Assembly (NCBI GenBank): GCA_947452295.1
Contig: CANGCK010000007.1
Location: forward strand, 20,419 to 84,418
From: Sphingobacteriia bacterium
GTDB taxonomy: Bacteria > Bacteroidota > Bacteroidia > Chitinophagales > Chitinophagaceae
Length of the DNA stretch: 64,000 nucleotides
Direction of reading: 5' to 3'
Shown here one piece after another: positions 37,957-46,560 of the stretch. The position numbers and the translations under genes were made by a program. The stretch's first letter is position 1, and each line of letters starts with the position of its first letter. Below the pieces are notes generated by a model. The model searched no databases and was not told where the DNA came from. It worked only from the letters and a program-made list of their open reading frames with translations.

Positions 37957-38586
37957 ATGAAAAAAGCTTTCTTTTTCATCTCTCTCCTTTTTTTCGGAAT
38001 TGTAAATGCCCAAACTCCTTATGAAGACAGCATGGCTATTGGCTTGGAAAAATATAAGGCTGCAGGAACCGCAGATGATATGCTTGCCGCAGCTACCTTT
38101 TTTGAATCATTGGGTGATACTACAAAAGACAAGTGGTTGCCATATTATTATGCTGCACATGCAACGCTTTTAGCCTCTAAAATGACTAGTAAAACAAGTA
38201 AAGATAAAGTTGCAGAAAGAGTGAACGAATTAATAGCCAAAGCAGATGCTATTGAAGCAGATATTTCTGAACTGTTTTGTTTAAAACAGATGGTTGCAGT
38301 AATGCAAATTTTTGTTAATCCGATGAGTAGATTTCAAACTTATGGAGAAATTGCTGCTGAGGCATTTGCCAATGCTAAAACAACAGACCCTACAAATCCA
38401 AGGCCTTATTTGATAGAAGGAATGTATCTTATGAATATGCCAGAGGGTATTGGAGGGGGGAAAGTACCTGCAAAAAAACTATTGCAAAAAGCTATTGTGC
38501 TATTTGATTCTTTCGAGCCAGCTTCTCCATTACACCCAAATTGGGGGAAAGAACAAGCAGAAAAAGCACTTGCTGCTTGCCAATAA
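37957..38586 (+). CDS. Secreted helical repeat (TPR-like) protein
   Basis: The 209-residue protein has a signal peptide (KAFFFISLLFFGIVNAQ). The mature part is entirely helical with short paired helices (DDMLAAATFFESLGDTTKDKWLPYYYAAHATLLAS, DPTNPRPYLIEGMYLMNMPEGIGGGK) resembling TPR repeats, but I cannot define exact repeats. It is probably a periplasmic protein of unknown role. It takes the position where atpG is usually found, but has no similarity to a gamma subunit. Confidence 0.75.
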   Translation: MKKAFFFISLLFFGIVNAQTPYEDSMAIGLEKYKAAGTADDMLAAATFFESLGDTTKDKWLPYYYAAHATLLASKMTSKTSKDKVAERVNELIAKADAIEADISELFCLKQMVAVMQIFVNPMSRFQTYGEIAAEAFANAKTTDPTNPRPYLIEGMYLMNMPEGIGGGKVPAKKLLQKAIVLFDSFEPASPLHPNWGKEQAEKALAACQ

Positions 38587-38607
38587 AATATATTACTTTA
38601 TTCTTTT

Positions 38608-38636
38608 ACCCCGCCAATAATTGTCGGGGTTCTTTT
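38608..38636 (+). terminator. Probable terminator after the TPR-like gene
   Basis: ACCCCG pairs with CGGGGT around an 11-base loop that can extend the stem (CAATAATTG), followed by TCTTTTG. It lies 22 bases after the stop. Confidence 0.6.
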
Positions 38637-38680
38637 GCCATTAACCGAACATCTTTCCTTAATGCTTGTTAATAGAATTG

Positions 38681-39616
38681 ATGCAGCATATTTTAAAAGT
38701 ATCGAATTTAACCAAATATTTTGGCAATCTTACAGCAGTGAACGATTTGTCGTTTAATGTAGGAGCAGGTGATGTTTATGGATTTTTAGGACAAAATGGA
38801 GCGGGAAAAAGTACTACCATTCGGATGCTGCTTACGCTAATCACTCCTACTGATGGAGATATTGAACTTTTTGGCTACTCCTTAAAAACACATAGAAAAG
38901 AGATACTTCGACAGGTTGGAGCAGTGATAGAAAAACCGGATGTATATAAATACCTTTCTGCTTACGAAAATCTTAAACTCTTTGCTAAACTGAGTGGTAT
39001 AAAACCCGACCACGCACTTTTAATGAATCAATTAGAAATGGTAGGGCTGGCAAACCGTGCAAATGATACTGTGAAAACCTTTTCACAAGGGATGAAACAA
39101 CGATTGGGCATTGCCATTGCCTTGGTTCACAATCCTCCATTAATTGTGTTGGATGAGCCTACCAATGGCCTCGATCCACAAGGTATTGCAGATATCAGAA
39201 ACCTTATTTTACAATTAAGTAGAGCACAAAAGAAAACCATCATCGTTTCTTCTCATTTATTAAATGAAATTGAACAAATTGCTACACGTATATTAATCAT
39301 CGACAAGGGAAAGAAGCTGGTAGAGGACAGTGCCGCTGCATTATTCGATAGCACTCAAACCATTCTACAGGTTCATACTACTAATAATGCAGAAGCCTTG
39401 GAAAAACTGAGCCAATCGACCTGGGCTAACCACCTTAAACCAATGCGCGATGGATTACTGATTTTTCAGTTATCACAAGAACAAATCCCTCAACTAAATA
39501 TAGATCTGGTAAAGCTGGGAATTGAATTGTTATCGCTTCAGCCAAGAAATAGCTTAGAAGATTATTTCTTACAAATAACAGCAGGAAAACAATATGTGGA
39601 CACATTTACAAATTGA
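38681..39616 (+). CDS. ABC transporter ATP-binding protein (CcmA/GldA-like)
   Basis: The 311-residue ATPase has Walker A GQNGAGKST, Q-loop EKPDVYKYLSAYENL, signature FSQGMKQR, Walker B LIVLDEPTNGLD and switch His SSHLLNE. A C-terminal extension of about 90 residues follows, as in the ABC-2 and GldA-type group. I start at ATG 38681 (MQHILKVSNLTKYFG); the track start is a TTG five codons earlier. The end overlaps the permease gene by 23 bases, indicating coupled translation. The substrate is unknown; similarity to GldA alone does not show a gliding role. Confidence 0.92.
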   Translation: MQHILKVSNLTKYFGNLTAVNDLSFNVGAGDVYGFLGQNGAGKSTTIRMLLTLITPTDGDIELFGYSLKTHRKEILRQVGAVIEKPDVYKYLSAYENLKLFAKLSGIKPDHALLMNQLEMVGLANRANDTVKTFSQGMKQRLGIAIALVHNPPLIVLDEPTNGLDPQGIADIRNLILQLSRAQKKTIIVSSHLLNEIEQIATRILIIDKGKKLVEDSAAALFDSTQTILQVHTTNNAEALEKLSQSTWANHLKPMRDGLLIFQLSQEQIPQLNIDLVKLGIELLSLQPRNSLEDYFLQITAGKQYVDTFTN

Positions 39617-40469
39617 GTTGTATAAAATATTTAAGCGTCCCAGAACTTATCTGGCTTTTGCTGCAATTACTGCACTAATTGGTGTTATTCAATTAGGGTT
39701 GAAAGTGGATGGCAAAGAATACACTGAATTTGTTATGGCAGATTTTGCTACCTCTTTTTCAGTGGATGGCAATATCTTAAATGGATATTTTATTTGTTAT
39801 GTTATTCTTCAGCTATTATTGGTTCATGTGCCATTGCTAATTGCTTTAATTGCTGCCGATATGATATCGGGCGAAGCAAATATGGGTACACTGAGATTAT
39901 TATTAACTAAACCTCAGTCGAGAACTGCAATACTTCTTGCTAAATTTTTTGCAGCGGTGGTGTACACTTTGTTGCTGCTTATATGGATTGCTATTATGGG
40001 TTTATTATGTAGCATGCTTATTTTCGGTACAGATGATTTGTTTTTAATGAAGAGTAGCTATGTAGTGATTGTAAAGGAGTCGGATGTTTTTTGGAGATAT
40101 GCAGGTGCATTTTGTTTCGCAGCCCTAGCTATGGTTACTGTTGCAGCCCTTGGCTTTTTTTTGTCGTTCTTTGCCGAAAACTCTATTGGGCCTATTGTTG
40201 CAACAATGAGTGTTATTGTAGTTTGCACTATTTTAAGTACCATGAATATTCCTTTGTTTAATACCATCAAACCCTTTTTATTTACTTCTCACATGAATAA
40301 TTGGAAAGAATTTTTTGATTTTAAAGTAAACGATGCCAATGAAGCAATTATTGGATCCATTCAAAATCCACAAAAAATCATTCAATCTTCCTGTATACTA
40401 TTTGCACATATTATTGGGTTTGTTGGTTCAGCAATTATTTTATTTAGAAAGAAAGATATACTTAGTTAA
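39594..40469 (+). CDS. ABC-2 type transporter permease
   Basis: The 291-residue membrane protein has about six helices (AFAAITALIGVIQLG, YVILQLLLVHVPLLIALIAADM, FAAVVYTLLLLIWIAIMGLL, FCFAALAMVTVAALGFFLSFF, GPIVATMSVIVVCTIL, CILFAHIIGFVGSAIILF). It is of the ABC-2 permease type with the typical RTAILLAKFF loop (EANMGTLRLLLTKPQSR). Overlap with the ATPase gene makes the pair a single transporter, working as a two-plus-two complex in the inner membrane. Substrate unknown. Confidence 0.88.
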   Translation: MWTHLQIELYKIFKRPRTYLAFAAITALIGVIQLGLKVDGKEYTEFVMADFATSFSVDGNILNGYFICYVILQLLLVHVPLLIALIAADMISGEANMGTLRLLLTKPQSRTAILLAKFFAAVVYTLLLLIWIAIMGLLCSMLIFGTDDLFLMKSSYVVIVKESDVFWRYAGAFCFAALAMVTVAALGFFLSFFAENSIGPIVATMSVIVVCTILSTMNIPLFNTIKPFLFTSHMNNWKEFFDFKVNDANEAIIGSIQNPQKIIQSSCILFAHIIGFVGSAIILFRKKDILS

Positions 40470-40506
40470 ATATTGGTAGGCGGGTGATTCGGAAAATAAA
40501 AAAAAC

Positions 40507-41205
40507 ATGAGCGGAATTAAATTGAAAGTATTGATTGGATTATTGTGGATCTTTGTTGTACAACATTCCAATGCGCAAGATGTAAATGAACTGGTAAGAA
40601 AGGTAAAAGCCAAATTAGATTTGGTGAACGACTATACTGCCGTGGGTAAAATGAAAACAGATGTGGCATTTATTAAAGCACCGGTAGGCGCTGTAAAAAT
40701 GTTTTTTAAAAAACCCGACCGGTTTAAGTTGCAACGTAATGGGGGCATTTCTGTACTTCCAAAGGGTGGGGTTAGTTTTAATATGGGAAATTTATTGGCT
40801 GCTTCCGGATTTACTGCCATTGATGCAGGTACTGGCGAAGTAGCTAAAACAAAAACCAGAATAGTGAAATTATTACCCAATGGAGATAACAACGATGTGA
40901 TATTATCTACTTTGTATATTGATGAAAGCAATTTGTTGATTATAAAGTCGGTGACTACCACTCGTGAAAATGGTACGTTTGAAATGGAAATGAGCTATGG
41001 CAAATATGCTACTTACGGATTGCCAGACAAGGTGTATTTTAGTTTCAATGCGAAAGATTATAAGCTCCCTAAAGGGATAACCTTGGAGTTTGATGACGCT
41101 GATAAAGCCATTAAAGAAAAGATGAAAGGAAAGAAGGGAAGAGTGGAGATCATTTATAGCGGGTATGAAATAAATAAAGGAATTGCCGACCAACTATTTA
41201 AATAA
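40507..41205 (+). CDS. LolA-like outer-membrane lipoprotein carrier family protein
   Basis: The 232-residue protein has a signal peptide (LKVLIGLLWIFVVQHSNAQ). The mature part follows the LolA/LolB-like fold: VRKVKAKLDLVNDYTAVGKM, APVGAVKMFFKKPDRFKLQ, then a strand-rich region ending KGRVEIIYSGYEIN. LolA shuttles lipoproteins through the periplasm, but Bacteroidota carry several paralogues and this one is longer than E. coli LolA. It lies 37 bases after the ABC permease, possibly the same transcript. The family call is moderately secure; carrier function is inferred. Confidence 0.75.
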   Translation: MSGIKLKVLIGLLWIFVVQHSNAQDVNELVRKVKAKLDLVNDYTAVGKMKTDVAFIKAPVGAVKMFFKKPDRFKLQRNGGISVLPKGGVSFNMGNLLAASGFTAIDAGTGEVAKTKTRIVKLLPNGDNNDVILSTLYIDESNLLIIKSVTTTRENGTFEMEMSYGKYATYGLPDKVYFSFNAKDYKLPKGITLEFDDADKAIKEKMKGKKGRVEIIYSGYEINKGIADQLFK

Positions 41206-41206
41206 G

Positions 41207-42076
41207 TTAAAACAATTCTACACTCCAAGTTCGACTCATTAACTCGCCCGGCACCAATAAGTTGATGCCTTCTTTTTGCTTCAGGTCTCCGGTAGCATTT
41301 TCATTGTCGGCTATACCACACCAGGGTTCTATACAAACAAAGTCGGCATGCTTTGCACTCCAAATACCCATATATGGGAAATCGTTGTAATTGAATTTTA
41401 AACCATGTTTACTTTTATCCGTAACTAATGAAATATAATTCGATTGAAGATCTTTAAAAACAATTGCATCTCCATAGAAAAGTGATTTACTTAAATCAAT
41501 GCGGTTAGTTGTATCAAAGAAGGGTATGGGTGCCGATTTAATCAATCCATCAGGTGTTAATGGCCATTGTCCCGCTGTTTCATTTTTTTCGAAAAGCAAA
41601 TAATAGTCATCAAATGAGGTTCCTTCTACCAAGGGTACTTTAAAAGCCGGATGAGCACCCACTGAAAAAAACATCGGTTTAATATCTACATTGAAAATCT
41701 GATAATTACAATGCAAGTAATTTTTTTCGAGGGAATAAGTAATCGTGAAACTAAATAAAAACGGATATTGCTTTAGAGATGCTTCATTGGCTTTCAGCTG
41801 AAGGCTGATACGTTCATTACTTTGAGCTACAACTTTAAATTCCATGTCGCGTGCAAAACCATGTCGGCTCATGTGATAGCTGGTACCATTGTATTGGTAG
41901 GTATTGTCCTTCAATCCACCGACAATAGGAAACAGTACCGGGCTTTTTTTGCCCCAAAAAGTGGGGTCCGCACTCCATAAATATTCCAGCTCCAATTCTT
42001 TGTGGTAAATGCTTTGCAGTTCAGCACCTTTGGCACTAATTAATACGCGTAGGTATTGATTTTCAAGTGGTAACAT
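41207..42076 (-). CDS. Aldose 1-epimerase family protein (LacX-like)
   Basis: The 289-residue protein has a galactose mutarotase-like beta fold. Landmarks are ISAKGAELQSIYHKELELEYLW at the N-terminus, PVLFPIVGGLKDN, HGFARDMEF with the conserved His, FSVGAHPAFKVP with the second His, and CIEPWCGIAD. This is the LacX-type subgroup, not the classical GalM, and its sugar is unknown. I start at 42076 (MLPLENQYLRVLIS), eight bases after the pdxA stop, because the track's start would overlap pdxA. Its own stop is two bases from the convergent LolA-like gene. Confidence 0.9.
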   Translation of the reverse strand: MLPLENQYLRVLISAKGAELQSIYHKELELEYLWSADPTFWGKKSPVLFPIVGGLKDNTYQYNGTSYHMSRHGFARDMEFKVVAQSNERISLQLKANEASLKQYPFLFSFTITYSLEKNYLHCNYQIFNVDIKPMFFSVGAHPAFKVPLVEGTSFDDYYLLFEKNETAGQWPLTPDGLIKSAPIPFFDTTNRIDLSKSLFYGDAIVFKDLQSNYISLVTDKSKHGLKFNYNDFPYMGIWSAKHADFVCIEPWCGIADNENATGDLKQKEGINLLVPGELMSRTWSVELF

Positions 42077-42083
42077 GATGCAA

Positions 42084-43178
42084 TTATCCTTCGTTTTCTT
42101 CAATTCTTTCATCTACAGCATTGGCCAACATCCTTGCGCTCATTTTCTTAAGTGGATTTAAGCGCATATTAGCATATCCTAGTCTGTGTTGAATGATTTC
42201 CAAACAGCCAAAAGTTGCAGCTAAAAAGGAGGAATGGTCGGCTTTTCCTTTGCCGGCAATATCAAATGCGGTACCATGATCGGGGCTAGTTCTCACCACC
42301 GGTAGACCAGCGGTGTAGTTAACACCTTCACCAATCGCCATTGATTTAAAAGGAATTAAACCCTGATCGTGGTACATGGCCAATACAGCATCAAATTTTT
42401 CATGTTGTCCCCTTGCAAAAAAAGCATCGGCACTATATGGTCCAAAAGCCAGCATAGTATTTTTAGCTTCTTTAATAGCAGGCTTAATAATGTCTTCTTC
42501 CTGCTTTCCAATAAGTCCTTCATCACCTGCATGTGGATTTAAACCCAGCACAGCAATTTTAGGTTTATCAATGCCAAAATCTTTCTGCAAACTGTTGTGC
42601 ATGATTTTAAGTTTACTCAAGATATTGGCTTGTGTAATATGTTGCGCAATATCATTTACCGACACGTGTTCAGTAACCAAGCCAACCCGCATATTATCGG
42701 CCACTAAAAACATCAAAACATCTGAAACGTTGAAGTAATCCTTAAAATAAGGGGTATGTCCGCTATAATTGAATGCGGCTGATTGTATATTCTTTTTGTG
42801 AATGGGGGCAGTTACAAGACCCTGAATATGACCTTCTTTTAAAGCTTTGGTAGCTTCTTGTAAAGAAAGCAGGGCATATTTACCGCCGATTTCATTTAAT
42901 TGTCCGGGCGTAATCACCACTTCTTCTTCCCAAACGTTAAAAATATTTACTTGTTTAGGGTTAACGCGGGTAAAATCTTTGATGCTGGAATAATTAAAAT
43001 TTGCATCCGGCAAACTTTTTCTGTAAAAATTCATGGTCTTATTGCTTGCAAATACAATAGGGGTAATGAAATCCAGTAATCTTTGGTCGGAAAGCGTTTT
43101 TATGATCAGTTCTAATCCAATACCATTTAGGTCACCACAACTGAATCCGATTACCGGTTTTTGCATTTCATTGCTCAT
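42084..43178 (-). CDS. pdxA: 4-hydroxythreonine-4-phosphate dehydrogenase
   Basis: PdxA oxidises 4-phosphohydroxythreonine in the DXP-dependent branch of pyridoxal phosphate synthesis. Visible motifs are GDLNGIGLELI at the N-terminus, APIHKKNIQSAAFNYSGHTPYF (metal His), LGLNPHAGDEGLIGKQEE, MYHDQGLIPFKSM and RTSPDHGTAFDIAGKGKA. Length 364 is normal. It is probably co-transcribed with the aldose epimerase-like gene and divergent from rsmA across only 40 bases. PdxA beside RsmA is a common arrangement in bacteria. Confidence 0.96.
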   Translation of the reverse strand: MSNEMQKPVIGFSCGDLNGIGLELIIKTLSDQRLLDFITPIVFASNKTMNFYRKSLPDANFNYSSIKDFTRVNPKQVNIFNVWEEEVVITPGQLNEIGGKYALLSLQEATKALKEGHIQGLVTAPIHKKNIQSAAFNYSGHTPYFKDYFNVSDVLMFLVADNMRVGLVTEHVSVNDIAQHITQANILSKLKIMHNSLQKDFGIDKPKIAVLGLNPHAGDEGLIGKQEEDIIKPAIKEAKNTMLAFGPYSADAFFARGQHEKFDAVLAMYHDQGLIPFKSMAIGEGVNYTAGLPVVRTSPDHGTAFDIAGKGKADHSSFLAATFGCLEIIQHRLGYANMRLNPLKKMSARMLANAVDERIEENEG

Positions 43179-43205
43179 GGGGTATAATTTAGAATGCTAA
43201 AATAC

Positions 43206-43213
43206 TACTTTTG
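43206..43213 (+). promoter_or_regulatory. Putative -7 element of rsmA
   Basis: TACTTTTG matches TAnnTTTG exactly and ends five bases before the ATG at 43219. If used, it would give a leaderless or nearly leaderless mRNA. Confidence 0.4.
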
Positions 43214-43218
43214 CAGTG

Positions 43219-43974
43219 ATGCAATATACGCTCAAAAAATCGCTAGGTCAGCATTTCCTTACAGATGAATCAATTTGTAAGAAAATACTGACGTCTATAC
43301 AAGAAAATCCCTTCGAACAATTACTCGAAGTTGGTCCCGGTGGAGGTGCCCTTACCAAGTATTTATTGCCCTTAAAGGGAATAAAATTCAAAGCAGTGGA
43401 GTTAGACAACGAAAAAGTGTTGTATTTACAGCATACTTATCCAATACTGTACGATAAAATTATTGAGGGGAGTATTTTAGAAATACCTGTTCCATTTGAA
43501 GGGGATTTTGTGCTGGTGGGTAATTTCCCCTATAATATTTCCACACAAATTGTTTTTAGGGTGTTAGAGTGGAAAACCCAAGTGCCGGTTATGATTGGAA
43601 TGTTTCAAAAAGAAGTGGCAGAAAGAATTGTTTCTAAGCCGCATACAAAAGTGTATGGAATTTTAAGTGTGTTAGTACAGGCTTTCTATGAAGTTGAATA
43701 TTTATTTGATGTTCCGCCAGGTAGCTTTAATCCACCCCCAAAGGTAACCAGTGGTGTAATAAGGCTTCGGCGGAAAACAAACCCGGTTGTAATGAAAAGT
43801 GAGAAAGCTTTTTTTACATTGGTAAAAGCCGCATTCAACCAAAGAAGGAAAATGTTGCGCAACCCACTAAAACCATTTTTTGATGCTATTGTTTTGCAAG
43901 AAGAAATCTTCACTAAACGGCCAGAACAGTTGTCTGTAGAAGATTTTGCTGCACTAACATTTAGAATGGGATAA
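43219..43974 (+). CDS. rsmA: 16S rRNA adenine dimethyltransferase RsmA (KsgA)
   Basis: The enzyme dimethylates two adjacent adenines near the 3' end of 16S rRNA. The N-terminal KKSLGQHFLTDE is the family mark. SAM-binding LEVGPGGGALTKYL and the catalytic VGNFPYNIS (NLPY-type) are intact, and the C-terminal RKMLRNPLKP region is present. Length 251 is on the short side but normal for Bacteroidota. I choose ATG 43219 over the GTG one codon earlier. It is divergent from pdxA. Confidence 0.96.
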   Translation: MQYTLKKSLGQHFLTDESICKKILTSIQENPFEQLLEVGPGGGALTKYLLPLKGIKFKAVELDNEKVLYLQHTYPILYDKIIEGSILEIPVPFEGDFVLVGNFPYNISTQIVFRVLEWKTQVPVMIGMFQKEVAERIVSKPHTKVYGILSVLVQAFYEVEYLFDVPPGSFNPPPKVTSGVIRLRRKTNPVVMKSEKAFFTLVKAAFNQRRKMLRNPLKPFFDAIVLQEEIFTKRPEQLSVEDFAALTFRMG

Positions 43975-44029
43975 GTGAATTGTTACTAAAAACATACAGT
44001 ATATTTTACAACAATCTGAATACTAAGTT

Positions 44030-44956
44030 ATGTTGGGAAAAGTGATCATTACAGCTAAAACACATACTTGGCTAAATGAATATTTATCGGATAAAGGGTA
44101 TGAAGTAGCCTATCTGCCAGATATTTCTTACCAAGAATTACATTCCGAAATTACCGATGCAGTTGGCTTAGTAGTTACTACTCGCTTAAGAATTGATGCG
44201 GCAATAATTGATGCAGCAAAAAAATTAAAATGGATTGGCAGGTTGGGCAGCGGAATGGAATTAATAGATGTACCGTATGCAATCTCAAAGAATATACAAT
44301 GTGAGAGTAGCCCTGAAGGAAATAGGAACGCAGTAGCAGAACATGCTTTAGGATTATTGTTGAATTTAATGAATCGAATATGTATTAGTTATGACGAAGT
44401 TCGGCATGCACAATGGTTAAGAGATCAAAATAGGGCAGATGAATTGAGTGGTAAAACGGTAGGTATAATAGGGTATGGTAATACAGGCAGTGCATTTGCG
44501 AAATTGTTGCGATCATTTGAAGTGAACATTTTCGTATATGATAAATACAAAACGGGATTTTCCAAGGGTAACATCATAGAAACAGGTTTAACTGAAATTT
44601 ACGAAAAGGCAGATGTGATTAGTTTACATCTGCCTTTAACAAAAGAAACACATCATTTCGCCGATGAAGTTTTTTTTAATTCTTTAATTAAACAGCCTTA
44701 TTTTATCAATACATGTAGGGGAAAAGTAGTATTTACGGAGGCATTGATTGGAGCGCTTCAAAATAAAAAAATTAAAGGAGCAGGTATTGATGTGCTGGAA
44801 AATGAAAAATTAAATTCCTATTCCGATGAAGATTGGCGGCAGTTGCATCGCTTAACTTCCTATCCGCAAGTAATTATAACGCCTCATATTGCAGGATATA
44901 GCCATGAAGCATTTTTGAGAATGGCAGAGGTAATGGTTAAAAAATTAGGAATTTAG
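44030..44956 (+). CDS. D-isomer-specific 2-hydroxyacid dehydrogenase (SerA-like)
   Basis: The 308-residue protein has the two-domain 2-hydroxyacid dehydrogenase fold. The NAD-binding Rossmann motif is [19 protein letters not shown] (about 144-162). The Arg of the active site lies in NTCRGKVV, the Glu in [12 protein letters not shown], and the His in [12 protein letters not shown]. It has no C-terminal ACT domain, so it is shorter than E. coli SerA. The substrate could be 3-phosphoglycerate or another 2-hydroxyacid; context gives no clue. A terminator follows before greA. Confidence 0.9.
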   Translation: MLGKVIITAKTHTWLNEYLSDKGYEVAYLPDISYQELHSEITDAVGLVVTTRLRIDAAIIDAAKKLKWIGRLGSGMELIDVPYAISKNIQCESSPEGNRNAVAEHALGLLLNLMNRICISYDEVRHAQWLRDQNRADELSGKTVGIIGYGNTGSAFAKLLRSFEVNIFVYDKYKTGFSKGNIIETGLTEIYEKADVISLHLPLTKETHHFADEVFFNSLIKQPYFINTCRGKVVFTEALIGALQNKKIKGAGIDVLENEKLNSYSDEDWRQLHRLTSYPQVIITPHIAGYSHEAFLRMAEVMVKKLGI

Positions 44957-44992
44957 CGGCGTTATTTCCTTAAATGTCTTAAATTTGTGTAT

Positions 44993-45032
44993 ATGCAACG
45001 CTGCAGTAAAATGTGGCGTTGTATTTTTTTTT
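44993..45032 (+). terminator. Terminator between the 2-hydroxyacid dehydrogenase gene and greA
   Basis: ATGCAACGC pairs with GCGTTGTAT (one G-T wobble), followed by eight or more T. It lies about 35 bases after the stop. Confidence 0.78.
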
Positions 45033-45051
45033 ACTATTATAAAGCCATTGT

Positions 45052-45528
45052 ATGAGTGAGAATACCATGTATGTAACCAAGGAAACATTTGAAAAAATGC
45101 GTGAAGATCTTCATCGTATGAAGTCGGTAGATAGGCCTTCTGCTTCCAGGGCTATTGCAGAAGCCAGAGAAAAAGGCGATCTCAAAGAAAATGCCGAATA
45201 TGATGCAGCTAAAGAGGCACAGGGTATGTTAGAGGCTAAAATTAAACAACTAGAAGGTGCCATCGCTAATGCAAAAATTGTAGATACCGCATCAATAGAT
45301 ACTAGTAAAGTAACTATCCTTACAAAGGTTACCATTACCAATATGGCATCTAAAAAAACAGTTACCTATCAAATTGTAGGAGAAAAAGAAGCCGATTTAA
45401 AAGCCGGAAAAATTTCTGCTGGATCACCAATCGGGAAAGGTTTAATGGGAAAAATTAAAGGTGATGTTGCTGAAGTGCAGGCGCCAACAGGTACGCTTAA
45501 ATTTAAAATTGAAGACATAACTGTGTAA
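45052..45528 (+). CDS. greA: Transcription elongation factor GreA
   Basis: GreA rescues backtracked RNA polymerase by stimulating transcript cleavage. The 158-residue protein has the N-terminal coiled coil with the acidic tip (AREKGDLKENAEYDAAKEAQ, where Asp and Glu act at the polymerase active site). The C-terminal FKBP-like domain (VTYQIVGEKEADLKAGKIS, SPIGKGLMGKIKGDVAEVQAP) is complete. The HIT gene begins five bases after its stop, so the two form an operon. Confidence 0.97.
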   Translation: MSENTMYVTKETFEKMREDLHRMKSVDRPSASRAIAEAREKGDLKENAEYDAAKEAQGMLEAKIKQLEGAIANAKIVDTASIDTSKVTILTKVTITNMASKKTVTYQIVGEKEADLKAGKISAGSPIGKGLMGKIKGDVAEVQAPTGTLKFKIEDITV

Positions 45529-45532
45529 GCGT

Positions 45533-45925
45533 ATGACCATTTTTTCTAAGATAATTGCAGGGGAAATACCATCATATAAAATAGCTGAAAATGATTCTTT
45601 TTATGCGTTCCTAGATATTTACCCATTAGTGAAAGGACACGTATTGGTAGTCCCTAAAATCGAAACTGATTGCTTTTTTGATTTAGACAACAATTATTTA
45701 GCTCAAATATTGCTATTTGCCCAACCGATTGCCAAAGCTATTGAAAAAGCTTTTCAATGTAATCGATGTGGTATTAGTGTTATAGGATTGGAAGTGCCGC
45801 ATGCTCACATGCATTTGGTGCCAATTAATAGTGCGGATGATTTGAATTTTAATCGACCAAAATTAAACCTGTCAACTGAAGAATTAAAGCAGGTGCAGGC
45901 AGCTATTTTAGCTAAAATTGAATAA
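45533..45925 (+). CDS. HIT family hydrolase
   Basis: The 130-residue histidine-triad protein hydrolyses nucleoside phosphoramidates or dinucleotides in related members. The N-terminal FSKIIAGEIPSYKIAEND and GHVLVVPKIETDCFFDL are typical. The triad is PHAHMHLVP, with the last His being the nucleophile. It is translated right after greA, a common Bacteroidota pairing. The exact substrate is unknown. Confidence 0.95.
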   Translation: MTIFSKIIAGEIPSYKIAENDSFYAFLDIYPLVKGHVLVVPKIETDCFFDLDNNYLAQILLFAQPIAKAIEKAFQCNRCGISVIGLEVPHAHMHLVPINSADDLNFNRPKLNLSTEELKQVQAAILAKIE

Positions 45926-45931
45926 TACCCG

Positions 45932-45973
45932 TAACACCCGTCAGACCATGGTCTGACGGTGGTCTGACGGGTT
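45932..45973. repeat. Second copy of the dispersed palindrome, with an internal 11-bp duplication
   Basis: ACCCGTCAGACCA here pairs with TGGTCTGACGGGT as in the copy at 5932-5965, but the right half-site TGGTCTGACGG occurs twice in tandem (45949-45959 and 45960-45970). It lies between the convergent HIT and ruvC stops, where it could also act as a terminator stem, although no T-run follows. Confidence 0.85.
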
Positions 45974-45978
45974 AAGCC

Positions 45979-46560
45979 TTATTTCTTAAGCCTTTCCGGG
46001 TTTTTTGCTAAAAAATCCCCCCATCCACTTGCTGATTTTTTCTTTATTGTACTTCCAGATGAAGGCTTGGTAGCCAGTATTTTTTGTTGATAAAAATGAC
46101 ACAGCGCAACCGAAAGGGCATCTGTAGCATCAAAATACTGAGGTTTCTCTTCAATATGTAAAATTATTTGTAACATTTTCCATACCTGATCCTTATCTGC
46201 ATTGCCATTTCCAGTAATTGATTGTTTAACTTTTTTGGGTGCATACTCTGTAACCAATAATTTCGACTGCATAGCAGCGGCAATAGCAACGCCTTGTGCC
46301 CTGCCTAGCTTCAACATACTCTGCACATTCTTTCCGAAAAAAGGAGCCTCAATGGCAAAAGTCGAAGGCTTGTATTGGGTAATTAAAGCGCAAATCTTTG
46401 TATGTATCATTTCTAACCGCGCATAAATATCTTTTTCTTTTGTAAGCTTTAATACATCCATCACCAATAATTGAGGGCTACCTTTTTGTATACCAATTAC
46501 TGCATACCCCATTAATTGACTGCCCGGATCAACACCCATAATAACACTATCGTATTTCAT
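45979..46560 (-). CDS. ruvC: Holliday junction resolvase RuvC
   Basis: RuvC cuts four-way DNA junctions with RuvAB. The 193-residue protein has the acidic catalytic residues in MGVDPGSQ (Asp), AIEAPFFGKN (Glu) and DATDALSVALCH (two Asp). The last 25 residues are a basic tail (STIKKKSASGWGDFLAKNPERLKK). RuvB is encoded 14 kb away in the same window; RuvA is not seen. A 93-bp tandem repeat begins at its start codon and covers the presumed promoter. Confidence 0.95.
   Translation of the reverse strand: MKYDSVIMGVDPGSQLMGYAVIGIQKGSPQLLVMDVLKLTKEKDIYARLEMIHTKICALITQYKPSTFAIEAPFFGKNVQSMLKLGRAQGVAIAAAMQSKLLVTEYAPKKVKQSITGNGNADKDQVWKMLQIILHIEEKPQYFDATDALSVALCHFYQQKILATKPSSGSTIKKKSASGWGDFLAKNPERLKK

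Noticed and set aside
38681-41205. GldAFG-type gliding transporter
   Set aside because: The ATPase looks like many ABC-2 ATPases, only one permease is present, and there is no GldG-like gene. A generic ABC-2 call is safer.
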